From Rhizobium mongolense subsp. loessense (GTDB lineage Bacteria > Pseudomonadota > Alphaproteobacteria > Rhizobiales > Rhizobiaceae), in NCBI RefSeq assembly GCF_900099775.1, contig NZ_FMTM01000002.1:558001-622000 (forward strand): a DNA stretch of 64,000 nt, read 5' to 3'. The notes below the pieces were generated by a model. That model worked only from the letters and a program-made list of their open reading frames with translations, was not told where the DNA came from and did no database searches. Position numbers and translations under genes: made by a program. Below, one piece after another: positions 24,877 to 33,918 of the stretch. How positions within the stretch are numbered: the stretch's first letter is position 1; every line of letters begins with the position of its first letter.

Positions 24877-25863
24877 TCACGCGGTTTGGGTGGCGGCCGA
24901 AAGGGTGGCGCGGAGCGTTCGTCTGGCCAGCAGGATCTTGAAATCGTTCGCGCCGGCGCCTTGGGCCCCGGCAAGAGCTGCCTCGGCGGCGCGCTCCAGA
25001 ACGTCATCGGAGACCTGTCCTCCACTCAAGACCTGCTCGGCCCCGGATGTCCGCCAGGGTTTCGGCGCGACCCCCCCCATGGCGACACGCGCGCTCGAAA
25101 TTCTGCCCTGTCGCACATCGACCACTACCGCAACGGAAACCAGCGCGAAGGCATAGGAAGCGCGATCGCGCACCTTGCGATAAATCTGACGTCCTGCAGG
25201 CGGCGGTGGCAGGACGACAGCCGTAATCATCTCGCCGTGGCTAAGCGACGTTTCCACATCCGGCATCTCACCGGGCAGCCTGTGAAGGTCCCCGATCGGG
25301 ATCGTCCGAGTGTCGCCGGAAGCAGAAACGGTCTCGATGCGCGCGTCGAGCGCTGTCATGGCAACCGCCATGTCGGAGGGATGGACCGCGATGCAGGATT
25401 GGCTGGCGCCGAAAATGGCGTGCATTCGGTTGAAGCCGCTGAGCGCTGCACAGCCCGAGCCGGGACTGCGCTTGTTGCAGGGCATGTTGCGATCATAGAA
25501 GAAATAACAGCGCGTGCGCTGCAGGAGGTTGCCGGCAGTCGACGCCTTGTTCCTGATCTGTGCGGAAGCGCCGGAAAGCAGCGCTTGCGTCAACGCCGGG
25601 TAACGGGAACGCACGCGAATGTCGGCTGCAAGATCGCTGTTGCGCACCTCGGCGCCGATCCGCAAGCCGCCATCCGGGGTGTCTTCGATCGCGGCAAGCG
25701 GTAGCCGGCTGACATCGACCAGATGCACCGGCTGCTCGATGCCGAGTTTCATCAGATCGAGAAGATTGGTACCGCCGCCAATGAACTTGGCGCCCGGGTT
25801 CGCCGCGACGGCGGCAGCTGCTTCTCCTGCGCTCGTCGCGCGTTGAAAGGTGAAGGGTCTCAT
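24877..25863 (-). CDS. paoB: FAD-binding subunit of aldehyde oxidoreductase, with extra iron-sulfur site
   Basis: A 328-residue middle subunit that passes electrons from the iron-sulfur subunit. The FAD-binding stretch is [15 protein letters not shown] near residues 27-41, with [19 protein letters not shown] further on. A cysteine cluster, [15 protein letters not shown] followed by GSGCAA, matches the additional [4Fe-4S] site known from E. coli PaoB and absent from ordinary xanthine dehydrogenases. That supports the Pao assignment. It is spaced three bases from the small-subunit gene upstream. Confidence 0.9.
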   Translation of the reverse strand: MRPFTFQRATSAGEAAAAVAANPGAKFIGGGTNLLDLMKLGIEQPVHLVDVSRLPLAAIEDTPDGGLRIGAEVRNSDLAADIRVRSRYPALTQALLSGASAQIRNKASTAGNLLQRTRCYFFYDRNMPCNKRSPGSGCAALSGFNRMHAIFGASQSCIAVHPSDMAVAMTALDARIETVSASGDTRTIPIGDLHRLPGEMPDVETSLSHGEMITAVVLPPPPAGRQIYRKVRDRASYAFALVSVAVVVDVRQGRISSARVAMGGVAPKPWRTSGAEQVLSGGQVSDDVLERAAEAALAGAQGAGANDFKILLARRTLRATLSAATQTA

Positions 25864-25866
25864 ATC

Positions 25867-26526
25867 CTATGCCTCCTCGCTGACGTCGCGGATCGCGGCG
25901 ACGATGTTGGCATAGGCGGCGCAACGACAGATATTGCCGCTCATGCGTTCGCGAATTTCCGCATCGGTGAGACCGAAGGTTTCGGCTGCGATATCCTCGC
26001 TCACATGGCTTGGCCAACCCGTCGCAGCCTCCTGCAGCATGCCGACGGCCGAGCAGATCTGGCCGGGTGTGCAATAGCCGCACTGGAAGCCATCTTTTGC
26101 GATGAATGCGGCCTGCATCGGGTGCAGTTCGTCCTCTGTCGCCAGCCCCTCGATCGTGGTGATCTCGTCGCCCTCATGCATAACGGCGAGCGTCAGGCAG
26201 GAATTGATCCGCCGTCCGTTGACGAGCACAGTACAGGCGCCGCACTGGCCGTGATCACAGCCCTTCTTCGAGCCGGTCAGCCCTAGGCTGTTGCGGAATG
26301 TGTCCAAAAGCGTCGTCCTCGGGTCGAGATCGACGGTGAAATCCCGGTTGTTAATACGCAGGGTCAACGGAACTGTTTCGATCGCCGCCGGAGCCGCAGG
26401 CGGCACGGCAGCAGCCGGTTGCGGCTGGCTGCTCGCCGGCAACCCCGTTACGAGGAAAAATCCCGTTGCGGCTCCCGTCTCGAGAACGGCACGCCTGGTG
26501 AGGCCAGCCCTGGTGTCATCTATCAT
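25867..26526 (-). CDS. paoA: Tat-exported 2Fe-2S subunit of aldehyde oxidoreductase
   Basis: A 219-residue small subunit. The N-terminus has a twin-arginine signal (LTRRAVLETGAATGFFLV), so the assembled complex would be periplasmic. Two 2Fe-2S clusters are indicated: GCDHGQCGACTVLVNG with a later NSCLTLAV cysteine, and FQCGYCTPGQI with GNICRCAAY. A Pro/Ala-rich linker (about 33-50) separates signal and domain. It is the first gene of the three-gene operon and follows the AraC-family gene on the same strand by 116 bp. PaoABC-type enzymes detoxify aromatic aldehydes; the substrate here is inferred. Confidence 0.9.
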   Translation of the reverse strand: MIDDTRAGLTRRAVLETGAATGFFLVTGLPASSQPQPAAAVPPAAPAAIETVPLTLRINNRDFTVDLDPRTTLLDTFRNSLGLTGSKKGCDHGQCGACTVLVNGRRINSCLTLAVMHEGDEITTIEGLATEDELHPMQAAFIAKDGFQCGYCTPGQICSAVGMLQEAATGWPSHVSEDIAAETFGLTDAEIRERMSGNICRCAAYANIVAAIRDVSEEA

Positions 26527-26642
26527 CGGATCGCCTCCGTTATCGGCACGCCGGTTCGATCCGCCGGCTGCGCTGTCCTTCAGAACGATCCCTAGTATGG
26601 GGCCTTGACTGGCTGGCTTCTTCCGGGATTGCGGTGAAACTG

Positions 26643-27527
26643 TCAGGATCCGGGAAGAAATTCGGTGCGATAGGCTTTCGGCGTCGTTCCCCTCAAACGT
26701 CGAAAGGTCGACGTGAAATGGCTCTGGCTTGCGAAACCAAGAGCAAGCGCAAGATTGCCAAGCGGCAATGACGTGGTTCTCAGCAAGGTTTCCGCACGGG
26801 TAATGCGCCGTTCGAGCACATAGGCATAAGGCGCCATTCCGGCGGCCGCCTTGAAGCGTCGAGCGAAGGTATCGACCGGCATGTTGGCGACAGCAGCAAG
26901 ATCGCGCAGCGATATGTCGCTCTGTAGCTGCGCATCAATGAATGCGTCCACGCGACCGAGCGTCCGTCGGTTGAGCGGGCTGAGGCGATAGACAGACGAA
27001 ACATGTCCGTCGAGGAATGCGACGCGCATGGCCAAGAGCCCGACGAGGTGCTCGATATAGGCCGAATCCGGTCGCATGCCCCGCACCATATCGGCGCAAA
27101 GCGACGAGACGAGCGTGGCCATGACCGGATCGTTCCCGTTCACCATGGTTGGCATCCGCGCCAGACCATCGCAGCCTGGAATATCCGCCTTGGGATCAAT
27201 CCACAAAGCGGAATAACTAAGGTCGGCTTCGCGGTAGACGCCGTATCGCTCCGCTTCGGCCGGCACGAAGGTAATTGCGCCCGCGCGGTCCTGCCCGTCA
27301 TAAACGAGGCCGCTGTCGGAGGAAACGCGCGTTTGCTCGGTTCGCCCCCTCTCGGTCAGAACAATAACGTGCCGCGGTGCGGTCCAGCGCAACTCGATGT
27401 CCTTGCAGACCCAGCGCCGGTGATCGAAAGTGACGGCGGTGTCAAGCCAGGATGCTCGATGAAGCGGCTCGGAGCGATCGTCGCGCGCACGGATTTTGCC
27501 TGCGCCGAAAAGCGGTTCACTCGACAT
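26643..27527 (-). CDS. AraC-family transcriptional regulator
   Basis: A 294-residue regulator. The C-terminal third has the double helix-turn-helix: ISLRDLAAVANMPVDTFARRFKAAAGMAPYAYV and LPLGNLALALGFASQSHFTSTFRRLRGTTPKAYR, the latter close to the family signature. The N-terminal about 180 residues are an effector domain of uncertain ligand. It lies directly upstream of the paoABC-like genes on the same strand, so it is a candidate activator of them. Confidence 0.9.
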   Translation of the reverse strand: MSSEPLFGAGKIRARDDRSEPLHRASWLDTAVTFDHRRWVCKDIELRWTAPRHVIVLTERGRTEQTRVSSDSGLVYDGQDRAGAITFVPAEAERYGVYREADLSYSALWIDPKADIPGCDGLARMPTMVNGNDPVMATLVSSLCADMVRGMRPDSAYIEHLVGLLAMRVAFLDGHVSSVYRLSPLNRRTLGRVDAFIDAQLQSDISLRDLAAVANMPVDTFARRFKAAAGMAPYAYVLERRITRAETLLRTTSLPLGNLALALGFASQSHFTSTFRRLRGTTPKAYRTEFLPGS

Positions 27528-27914
27528 TGATAAAAAACCCTATGACGGAACTTCGCTGGAATCGACACACTATAAGGGAGTTCGCGCTCGCTACCGGTAA
27601 TATCCGTGTGTGATCGCAACACATCGGATCAACTGGTCGTGAAAAACGAAGCGCGAGGCGCAAAGACTTTGGCGCGAATCTGAAGGGCGGAGCGCTTCAC
27701 AGCCTTCGGCAGCATATCCTCCACCGTACCCCGATTAGAACATCGTTCTCATCGAACATGACTGACGCGGTGCTCGATCGCTACGTCGATTACTTCATGA
27801 AGGTCGGCTTCTTTCCGGTTGTAGACGCGCAGCGCCGATCCGCCGTCTTTAACCGCTGAGGCCCATCGAAGCCCAAGCTCCTGTGCCGCCAGCATGTGCC
27901 GGTGGCGCGCGATC
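27528..27914. other. 387-bp gap without a recognised gene
   Basis: The right edge carries the AraC-gene promoter. A leftward 76-codon frame overlaps the end of the phosphopantetheinyl transferase remnant in another frame and has no recognisable features. Nothing else is supported. Confidence 0.4.
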
Positions 27915-28664
27915 TCAGCGAAGAGAATGCAGCGTATCGCGCTCGAGTATCGCCCAGGTTCTAACAAATTCCCCGTCAATCTCGAACTGAATCAAGATCT
28001 CATTATCGCGAGGAATGGAATCATGCAGCGAGCGCACAATCGATAAAGACAGAATATTGTCGCCGCAGATACCGTTGAACATGGCTGCATCCAATCCGAA
28101 AAATTCCAGGACTACGGGATATAGCGCCTTGTACAGAGTTTCCTTGGCGGAAAAAATCAGCGTTGCGAGTATGGCGGCATCAAACGTCGTTTGCTGAAAA
28201 ACCCGATCTCGCTCGCCAGCGTCCAGAGCTTCGCGCAGGATTGCCTCCAAGGCGGCACCGGTCGGCACCTTTTCGACATCGATGCCAACCAGTCTTGCGT
28301 CGTCAGCAACGACGAGGCAGACACATTTCCCATACGAGTGGCTAATCGAGCCGGATATTCCCCTTGGCCATATGGGAGAACCTCACTTGCCGATGGATAT
28401 CGAAGCACTCGGTTGATGCAATCTTTCCAGTGCGACGCGAGAAAGAATACGACCCGCAAGAAATTCGCTTTGGCGTTTTGGAACCGCGTTGATCAGCGTC
28501 GGAGGGACGTCGATATCGTATGTCTCGAAGAGCGATGGCATATATGCATGAACGTCGTACTGTGCTTCCACGGCGACGAGCTTATCCGACTTCTCGCTCA
28601 ATATGACGATGTCACCTAGGAAGTCGCCTGACCGTTTGTGCAGATGAGAGAGATAGCTATCCAT
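27915..28664 (-). pseudogene. EntD-like 4'-phosphopantetheinyl transferase interrupted by an in-frame TGA
   Basis: A single leftward frame of 250 codons encodes all family blocks in order: KRQSEFLAGRILSRVAL, WPRGISGSISHSYG, LVGIDVEK and FSAKETLYKALYP (the Mg/CoA-binding signature). Between the first and second blocks a TGA at 28383-28385 stops translation at residue 93; the frame continues correctly on both sides. The length without the stop is normal for EntD/Sfp-type enzymes that activate siderophore-type carrier proteins. This is a recent nonsense mutation, a sequence error, or less likely read-through. It could once have primed the ACP of the 7741-10338 fusion. Confidence 0.8.
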
Positions 28665-28889
28665 ATCCGATCCAAGACAGCGGATGATTCAACGCCACGA
28701 ACAGGCCGAAACGATTGAAGGCATCACTGGTCGGAACCCTGTGGAGGCAAGCATCTGAGTAACAACCTCTCAGCTCACGGCATACTCCATCCGGGGTTAC
28801 GCAGTCATGTGAATGCAATGACGACTTCGAAACAGGTTTCACGCTTTTGACTTCAGCTGCGGGTGCGACCTATCGACCTCGATGAGGTA

Positions 28890-29270
28890 CTAAGTCTTCT
28901 TCCCGTTCAATCTTATGAGCCAATCCCAGGTCCTGCGAAAGTGTGCTTCGACTTCTCGGCGCGAGTCAAACTCGCTGCTGCCCGTCATTGCCGCGGTCGT
29001 CGGCAACGCGACCAGACAGTGGATCAAATGATTGGCGATCGCACTTGCATCTCCCTCGACAATTGTCCCAGCCTCTTGTGCCTCGCTGACCGCCTCTATC
29101 AACTTTTCCATGATTGGATCGGGTTCTGGTGGTATCGGTCCATGCCTCTCGAAAACGACAGCTTCGCTGAACGTGATACGCTTTAACGCAATCAGTTCCG
29201 GCTCCATGTTGACATGCAGGAGCTCGAGCATGAGTGACCGCAGTTGATGAATTACCGCCTTCCTGCCCCG
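28890..29270 (-). pseudogene. TetR-family regulator fragment lacking its DNA-binding domain
   Basis: The leftward frame gives GRKAVIHQLRSLMLELL, then MEPELIALKRITFSEA and GTIVEGDASAIANHLIHCLV, ending RTWDWLIRLNGKKT. This matches the C-terminal ligand/dimer domain of TetR regulators of the AefR type. The helix-turn-helix region expected upstream is not found in any frame. It lies upstream of the broken phosphopantetheinyl transferase. A shortened translated product from the internal ATG at 29231 is possible but would not bind DNA. Confidence 0.55.
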
Positions 29271-29691
29271 CCGGTGTATCGATCCGCTGGCTGCATCGCA
29301 ACGGCGCCGGTGCCGGGACGACTACCTTGCTCGAGGATGCCCTGCGTGCGTGCAATGGCCTAAAAACCCTGACAAGACCCTCTTCTGGGGCGGATGCGAG
29401 CACAAGGCGTTCAGTGCCTTAGCGAAGACGAAATCATCGCCAGTGGAGCAGAGGCTTATCTGCCGCAGTGAAGGAAGCGGGTCAGCCCCTGGCTGCGGTG
29501 AAGCTGACGAACAGGCTGCCGTAAAATGGCAGGTGTTCGCGGCCCATGATCTGGCCAAGGTCCTGACCGGTCGGCTTGCGCCAGTCGGCCTGCAGTTCGG
29601 CACCAACGGCAATCGTTGCGCAAAGTTTGAGTTGACCGCTTTTAATGGCGAGGCGACATTCTGAACCTGTAGCAAGCCAGGAGGAAAAACG
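29271..29691. other. gap of about 420 bp with short fragments only
   Basis: Short rightward frames at 29330-29450 (NGLKTLTRPSSGADAS, then after a shift SEDEIIASGAEAYLPQ) look like fragments of one decayed protein that I cannot name. The last about 70 bases before 29692 belong to the duplicated segment shared with 57.6 kb. Confidence 0.35.
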
Positions 29692-29999
29692 ATGGACGAG
29701 CCAGACCGTTGGCGCCATATGGCAAGCGCACCGAAAGACGGCAGTCGAATACTCGTCACGATCCGACCGTCCGAACAGGGTCCGGCGGAAGTTGACCTCG
29801 CCTATTGGTCGAATGGCGATCAGTTTGGCGGAGAAGGTTGGCGTGCGTCTGATTCCTCGCCCGGGCAGATCATCGGATATGCCGAACCGGAATTGAAGTG
29901 TTGGATGCCGATGCCCTCGGCCAACCTCAATCGCACCTCGATGCCCTTGCCCTGGGAAGGCGACGATGACGAGAACTTCGACGGGTCAGGGATTTGAAA
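29620..29999 (+). repeat. duplicated segment, copy 1 (intact small gene)
   Basis: About 380 bases, from the GAGTTGACCGCTTT motif through the whole small gene to its stop, recur at about 57571-57939 in the same orientation. The conservation includes the upstream non-coding stretch (GGCGAGGCGACA, AGCAAG-CAGGAGGAAAA), so it is a DNA duplication and not merely two related proteins. Confidence 0.75.
29692..29997 (+). CDS. small hypothetical protein, DUF551-like W-x-x-M-x-x-AP-x-DG
   Basis: A 101-residue protein beginning MDEPDRWRHMASAPKDGSR. The pattern WxxMxxAPKDGxxIL resembles small DUF551-like proteins seen in phages and rhizobial plasmids; function is unknown. The C-terminus is acidic (WEGDDDENFDGSGI), and there is no signal or membrane segment. 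A GGAGGAAAAACG site precedes the ATG. A second copy at 57641 carries a premature stop, so this is the only intact one in the window. Confidence 0.7.
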   Translation: MDEPDRWRHMASAPKDGSRILVTIRPSEQGPAEVDLAYWSNGDQFGGEGWRASDSSPGQIIGYAEPELKCWMPMPSANLNRTSMPLPWEGDDDENFDGSGI

Positions 30000-30300
30000 A
30001 TTCGCGCCGGAATCAATGGTTCGTCGCGTCGCAATTAGCGGGGCTGCAGGTATCAGCGCTTTCAAGCTGCGGCATCGAAACAGAGATATGCTATCCGCTT
30101 TGCGGCAATGGCCTACGGCGAGCGAGCAGGCCGCCGGGAAAGTAGCAAGGACCGGGCGGGCCTGAGCGCGCTCCCAGTCGTCATCTCTGCTTCGGGTGGA
30201 TTTGCGCCACCTCGCGCGCCGACGGTCCGCTAGTCTGTCATACCAGCGGAAGGAATGAACTTTCCTTGGTGAAAAACCCACGCCTTCGCGCCATCGAGTT
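30000..30300. other. 301-bp gap without a recognised gene
   Basis: No convincing frame. It separates the small gene from the leftward IclR gene end, and I see no clear terminator or operator. Confidence 0.45.
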
Positions 30301-31092
30301 CTACGGCCAGCTTCGTTTTGGTCGCATCGGGGATTGATCTAGGCTCGCGGCGGCCTTCTTCAGGCAGTCGAGATAATGGTCCCGGTTCGCAAGGCCGTCG
30401 TCGCGCGGCGTGACGAGGCAGAGCGTTGCGGCTGCATGACCTTCTTCGCCCCGCACCGGTACGGCAAAACAGTGGGTGAAGCTGTCGACGATGCTGTTGA
30501 AGGTGAAGAGACCTTCACGCTCGGCCTGGCGCACCTCGGCGATGAAGGTTTGCGGATCGAGCCACTCGCCCGTCGGCAGGCGGAAATCCTGCGGCGGAAT
30601 GAAGTTCAGGATTTCCTGGTCAGACAGGTGCGCGACGAGCAGGCGGCCCGACGCCGTCCACGGTATCGGCACCGACTGCCCGACATCCGTAGAAATGCGG
30701 AATGGGCGTGCGCCTTCGCGCATGCGAACGACCGTGTATTTGTTTCCATCCAGCATGCAGAACTGCGCCGTCTCCCGCGTCTCGTCGGCAAGCTGTTCCA
30801 ACGCCGCCTCGCATTCGCGGGTGAAATCGAAATGGTTCTCATAGGCGGCGCCGAGGAAATACAGCTTGCGGCCGAGATAGACACGCCCTTCGCCGCCCGT
30901 GGATTCCAGAATGCCATTCTGCAGCAGCAGGTTGACGAGCTCGTAAACCGATGAGCGCGGCGCGCCGATCTGCGTGGCGATTTCATTCGGCTTGAGGGCC
31001 TGCCGCTTCCGCCGCAGGAACTCGAGGATCTCGAAGGCGCGGTCGAGGCCTCGGGCGCGCTTGCCGGCTGCTTCGTCCTGAACTGCATCCAT
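30301..31092 (-). CDS. IclR-family transcriptional regulator
   Basis: A 263-residue regulator. The ATG at 31092 has AAGGAT upstream and gives MDAVQDEAAGKRARGLDRAFEIL. The N-terminal winged helix (about 14-75) includes LKPNEIATQIGAPRSSVYELVNLLLQNG, and the IclR effector domain follows (about 90-255). It is divergent from the ribose-type ABC transporter operon. The intergenic region carries an inverted and direct repeat element at 31228-31263 that recurs upstream of the gene at 40709, so the regulon probably includes both ends of the cluster. Confidence 0.92.
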   Translation of the reverse strand: MDAVQDEAAGKRARGLDRAFEILEFLRRKRQALKPNEIATQIGAPRSSVYELVNLLLQNGILESTGGEGRVYLGRKLYFLGAAYENHFDFTRECEAALEQLADETRETAQFCMLDGNKYTVVRMREGARPFRISTDVGQSVPIPWTASGRLLVAHLSDQEILNFIPPQDFRLPTGEWLDPQTFIAEVRQAEREGLFTFNSIVDSFTHCFAVPVRGEEGHAAATLCLVTPRDDGLANRDHYLDCLKKAAASLDQSPMRPKRSWP

Positions 31093-31227
31093 TGCTAGTC
31101 GATCCTTTTTTGTCCGGCCGAGCTTTTCAAGCCGTCTGCCGCATCTGTCAATCGATCCCGTCATTCATCGCGAATGAAATTTTCCCACCCCTCTTGCGAG
31201 GTAGAAAAATCGGCATAAGATCACCTC

Positions 31228-31263
31228 GTCCGGTATATAGATCACATGTACGGTATATTGGAC
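31228..31263. promoter_or_regulatory. candidate IclR operator (36 bp), copy A
   Basis: An imperfect inverted repeat has arms GTCCGGTATATAG and CGGTATATTGGAC around a ten-base spacer. CGGTATAT also recurs directly 20 bp apart (31231 and 31251). It lies between the divergent IclR and transporter genes. An ungapped comparison with 40729-40764 gives 23 identical positions of 36, including TATAGA and CAC near the middle. Confidence 0.6.
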
Positions 31264-31311
31264 ATCGATGGCAAGCCGTCAACGCTGCCGCACACAAAAA
31301 AGGGGATCGAC

Positions 31312-32382
31312 ATGAAGAATCTTGAAAATGGCATTTGCGCTTCGCGACGCCGCCGCCTGCTTGCGGGTGCCGCCGCCGCAGCAGCGCTCCTCGTCTTTTC
31401 GGCCGGCACGGCCTCAGCCGCCGCCAATTGCATGAAGGGTGACAGGAAGGCGCCCTATACGATCGGCTGGGCGAACATCTATTCGGTGCCGACCTGGATG
31501 AAGCAGACCGAAGGCACCATCACGGCTGAAGTGGAGGAGCTGAAGAAGGCTGGCCTCGTGAAGGACCTGATGATTACGGACGCGCAGGGCAACGCCCAGA
31601 CGCAGATCCAGCATATCCAGTCGATGATCGATGCCAATGTCGACGCCATCGTCGTGATCGCCGGTTCCTCCAACGCGCTCGACCGCGTCATTTCCGATGC
31701 CTGCGACAAGGGCATCGCCGTCGTGAATTTCGACAGCCTCGTCAACACCGACAAGGTGACTGCGAAAATCAACACCGATTCCAACGAATGGGGCGCGACC
31801 GCTGCCAAGTGGATGGTCAGCCAGCTCGGCGGCAAGGGCAAGATCATCATCATGAACGGCCCGGCCGGCATTTCGGTGAGCGACGATCGCCGCAAGGGTG
31901 CCCAGCCGGTCCTCGATGCCAATCCCGGTCTCCAGGTGATCACCGAGACGAACACGGAATATAACGTCGCGCCGGCACAGGAAGCGATGACCAGCCTGCT
32001 CTTCGCCAATCCCGAAATCGACGGCGTGCTGTCGCTCGGCGGCGCGCTATCGGCCGGCTCCGTCCTCGCCTTCGACCGCCAGGGCCGCGACCAGGTGCCG
32101 ACAACAGGCGAAAACGCCCGGCAGTTCCTGGAGCTCTGGAAGGAGAAGGGACTGAAGAGCTGGGCGACCATGCAGCCCAACTGGCTCGGCGCACTTTCCG
32201 TTTACACGGCTGTACAGGCGCTGGAAGGCAAGGACGTTCCGGCATTCGTCAAGGTGCCGCTGCCTGTCATCGACGATAGCACGATCGGCAGCTACCTCGC
32301 ACGGGCCGACAAGTTCCCGGCTGACGGCTATATCTACTCGGACTACGACAAGGCGCTCTTCGACAAGCTGCTTGCCAAGTAA
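31312..32382 (+). CDS. sugar-type ABC transporter substrate-binding protein
   Basis: A 356-residue periplasmic protein. The ATG at 31312 follows AGGGG and yields a signal peptide with a basic start and long Ala-rich core (SRRRRLLAGAAAAAALLVFS), likely cleaved after ASA. The mature part has the PBP type I fold with IGWANIYSVPTWMKQTEG, DAIVVIAGSSNALDRV and MNGPAGISVSDDRRKG. It is the first gene of a rightward operon of at least seven genes. The ligand is unknown; the downstream enzymes suggest a lactone or acylated D-amino-acid-containing compound rather than plain ribose (inference). Confidence 0.9.
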   Translation: MKNLENGICASRRRRLLAGAAAAAALLVFSAGTASAAANCMKGDRKAPYTIGWANIYSVPTWMKQTEGTITAEVEELKKAGLVKDLMITDAQGNAQTQIQHIQSMIDANVDAIVVIAGSSNALDRVISDACDKGIAVVNFDSLVNTDKVTAKINTDSNEWGATAAKWMVSQLGGKGKIIIMNGPAGISVSDDRRKGAQPVLDANPGLQVITETNTEYNVAPAQEAMTSLLFANPEIDGVLSLGGALSAGSVLAFDRQGRDQVPTTGENARQFLELWKEKGLKSWATMQPNWLGALSVYTAVQALEGKDVPAFVKVPLPVIDDSTIGSYLARADKFPADGYIYSDYDKALFDKLLAK

Positions 32383-32403
32383 TCCGCCTTGAGGGAAGCC
32401 GTC

Positions 32404-33918
32404 ATGACGGAAGAAAGACCCCTGCTGGAAGCCCGGCAGGTGTTCAGGGGATTTTTCGGCAATCCCGTTTTGAAGGGCGTCGATATCGCCCTTCTGCCGG
32501 GCAGGGTTCACGCCCTGCTCGGCGAAAACGGCGCCGGCAAGTCCACGCTGATCAATCTCCTGTCCGGTGCACTCCAGCCGGACGGTGGTTCAATCCTTGT
32601 CAACGGCAAGTCCGTCGGGCGCTTCAGCCCGGCGGCTGCGCGCGCGGCGGGTATCGCCGTGGTACAGCAGGAGCTGAGCCTCACGGCCAGTCTCTCGATT
32701 GCCGAAAACATCGGGCTCGGCGCGTTTCCGCGCCGATTCGGTCTCATCGATTACAGAGCACTCCATCGCGGCGTCCGGGATGTCTGCGACATGGTGGGGC
32801 TCACCGAGCCGCTCGACATGCCGGTCGCCGATCTCGCGCTTGGCCGCCGTCAGATGGTGGAAATCGCCAAGGCGCTGTTCCGGAAGCCACGCGTGCTTAT
32901 TCTGGACGAGCCGACTTCGTCGCTCTCCGCCCACGAAGCCGGCATCCTTGCCCGTCTGATCGAGACGCTGAGGGACCGCGGCACGGCACTTCTTTATATT
33001 TCCCACCGCCTCAATGAGGTGCAGGCGCTCTGCTCGCATGTCACGGTGCTGAAGGACGGCTTGGTCACCGCGGACCAGTCGCTGTCCGGCATCGACGGCG
33101 AAGGCCTGGTGCGCCTCATGGTCGGCCGCGAGACCGGCGACCTGTTCCCGCCGCGCCTGGCCGCAGCACCCGGCGCGATGCGCATCAGCGTCGAAGGCTT
33201 TTCCGCCGGCATGGTGCGTGACGCAGGCTTCTGCGCCCGCGCCGGCGAGATCGTCGGCATCGGCGGGCTCGTGGGACAAGGGCAGGAAGACCTCCTGCTT
33301 GGTCTCTACGGCGCGATTCCAGCCGCGGCTTCCAGAGCAGAGGTCTCAGGCAAATCCGGCCTGCCCGCCCATGTCGGCGAGGCGAATGGCGCGGGCATCG
33401 TCTATGTCCCGGCCGACCGCAAGCACGAGGGGCTGGTGCTGCCCCATTCCATCGCGTCCAATCTCATCCTGCCCTCGCTTGGACGGCTCGCCGGCAAGGG
33501 GCTGCGCGACCGGCATGCGGAAAGCGGCCTGGTCGCCGATCTCGCGCGTCGGCTGACCATCAAGGGCGATACGGCCCGTCCGGTGCAGGCGCTTTCCGGC
33601 GGCAATCAACAGAAGGTGGCGCTCGCCAAATGGCTGCCGCTCGATCCCTCCGTTCTGCTCCTCAACGATCCGACGCGCGGCGTCGACATCGAGACCAAGC
33701 GGGAAATCTATCTCATGCTGCGTGCCTTCGCCGCCGAGGGGCGGCTCGTCATTCTGGCCAGTTCCGATACGCCCGAGCTCGTGCATCTCTGCGATCGTGT
33801 CGTGGTTCTGCGCGAGGGGCGCGTTGCAGCGGTGCTGTCGCAAGATGAAATCAGCGAAGGAGCGATCGTCGGCGCGGCCATGGGCATCACCACCACGACG
33901 CAGGGAGCAGCGGCATGA
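32404..33918 (+). CDS. sugar-type ABC transporter ATP-binding protein (RbsA type, two NBDs)
   Basis: A 504-residue fused ATPase. The ATG at 32404 is preceded by GAGGGAAG. The N-terminal domain has Walker A GENGAGKSTL, a divergent signature in DLALGRRQMVEIAKAL and Walker B VLILDEPTSSLS. The C-terminal domain has LSGGNQQKVALAKWL and LLNDPTRGVD but no canonical Walker A, as is normal for RbsA/XylG proteins. It follows the binding-protein gene closely and overlaps the first permease gene by four bases (ATGA). Confidence 0.92.
   Translation: MTEERPLLEARQVFRGFFGNPVLKGVDIALLPGRVHALLGENGAGKSTLINLLSGALQPDGGSILVNGKSVGRFSPAAARAAGIAVVQQELSLTASLSIAENIGLGAFPRRFGLIDYRALHRGVRDVCDMVGLTEPLDMPVADLALGRRQMVEIAKALFRKPRVLILDEPTSSLSAHEAGILARLIETLRDRGTALLYISHRLNEVQALCSHVTVLKDGLVTADQSLSGIDGEGLVRLMVGRETGDLFPPRLAAAPGAMRISVEGFSAGMVRDAGFCARAGEIVGIGGLVGQGQEDLLLGLYGAIPAAASRAEVSGKSGLPAHVGEANGAGIVYVPADRKHEGLVLPHSIASNLILPSLGRLAGKGLRDRHAESGLVADLARRLTIKGDTARPVQALSGGNQQKVALAKWLPLDPSVLLLNDPTRGVDIETKREIYLMLRAFAAEGRLVILASSDTPELVHLCDRVVVLREGRVAAVLSQDEISEGAIVGAAMGITTTTQGAAA

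Noticed and set aside
27749..27979. Leftward 76-codon frame overlapping the end of the phosphopantetheinyl transferase.
   Set aside because: It overlaps a recognised coding frame, has no ribosome-binding site and matches no family I know.
29322..29759. Leftward 145-codon frame opposite the small-gene duplication.
   Set aside because: It is antisense to the duplicated small gene and has no motif; the similar antisense frame at 57325-57708 simply follows from the shared sequence.
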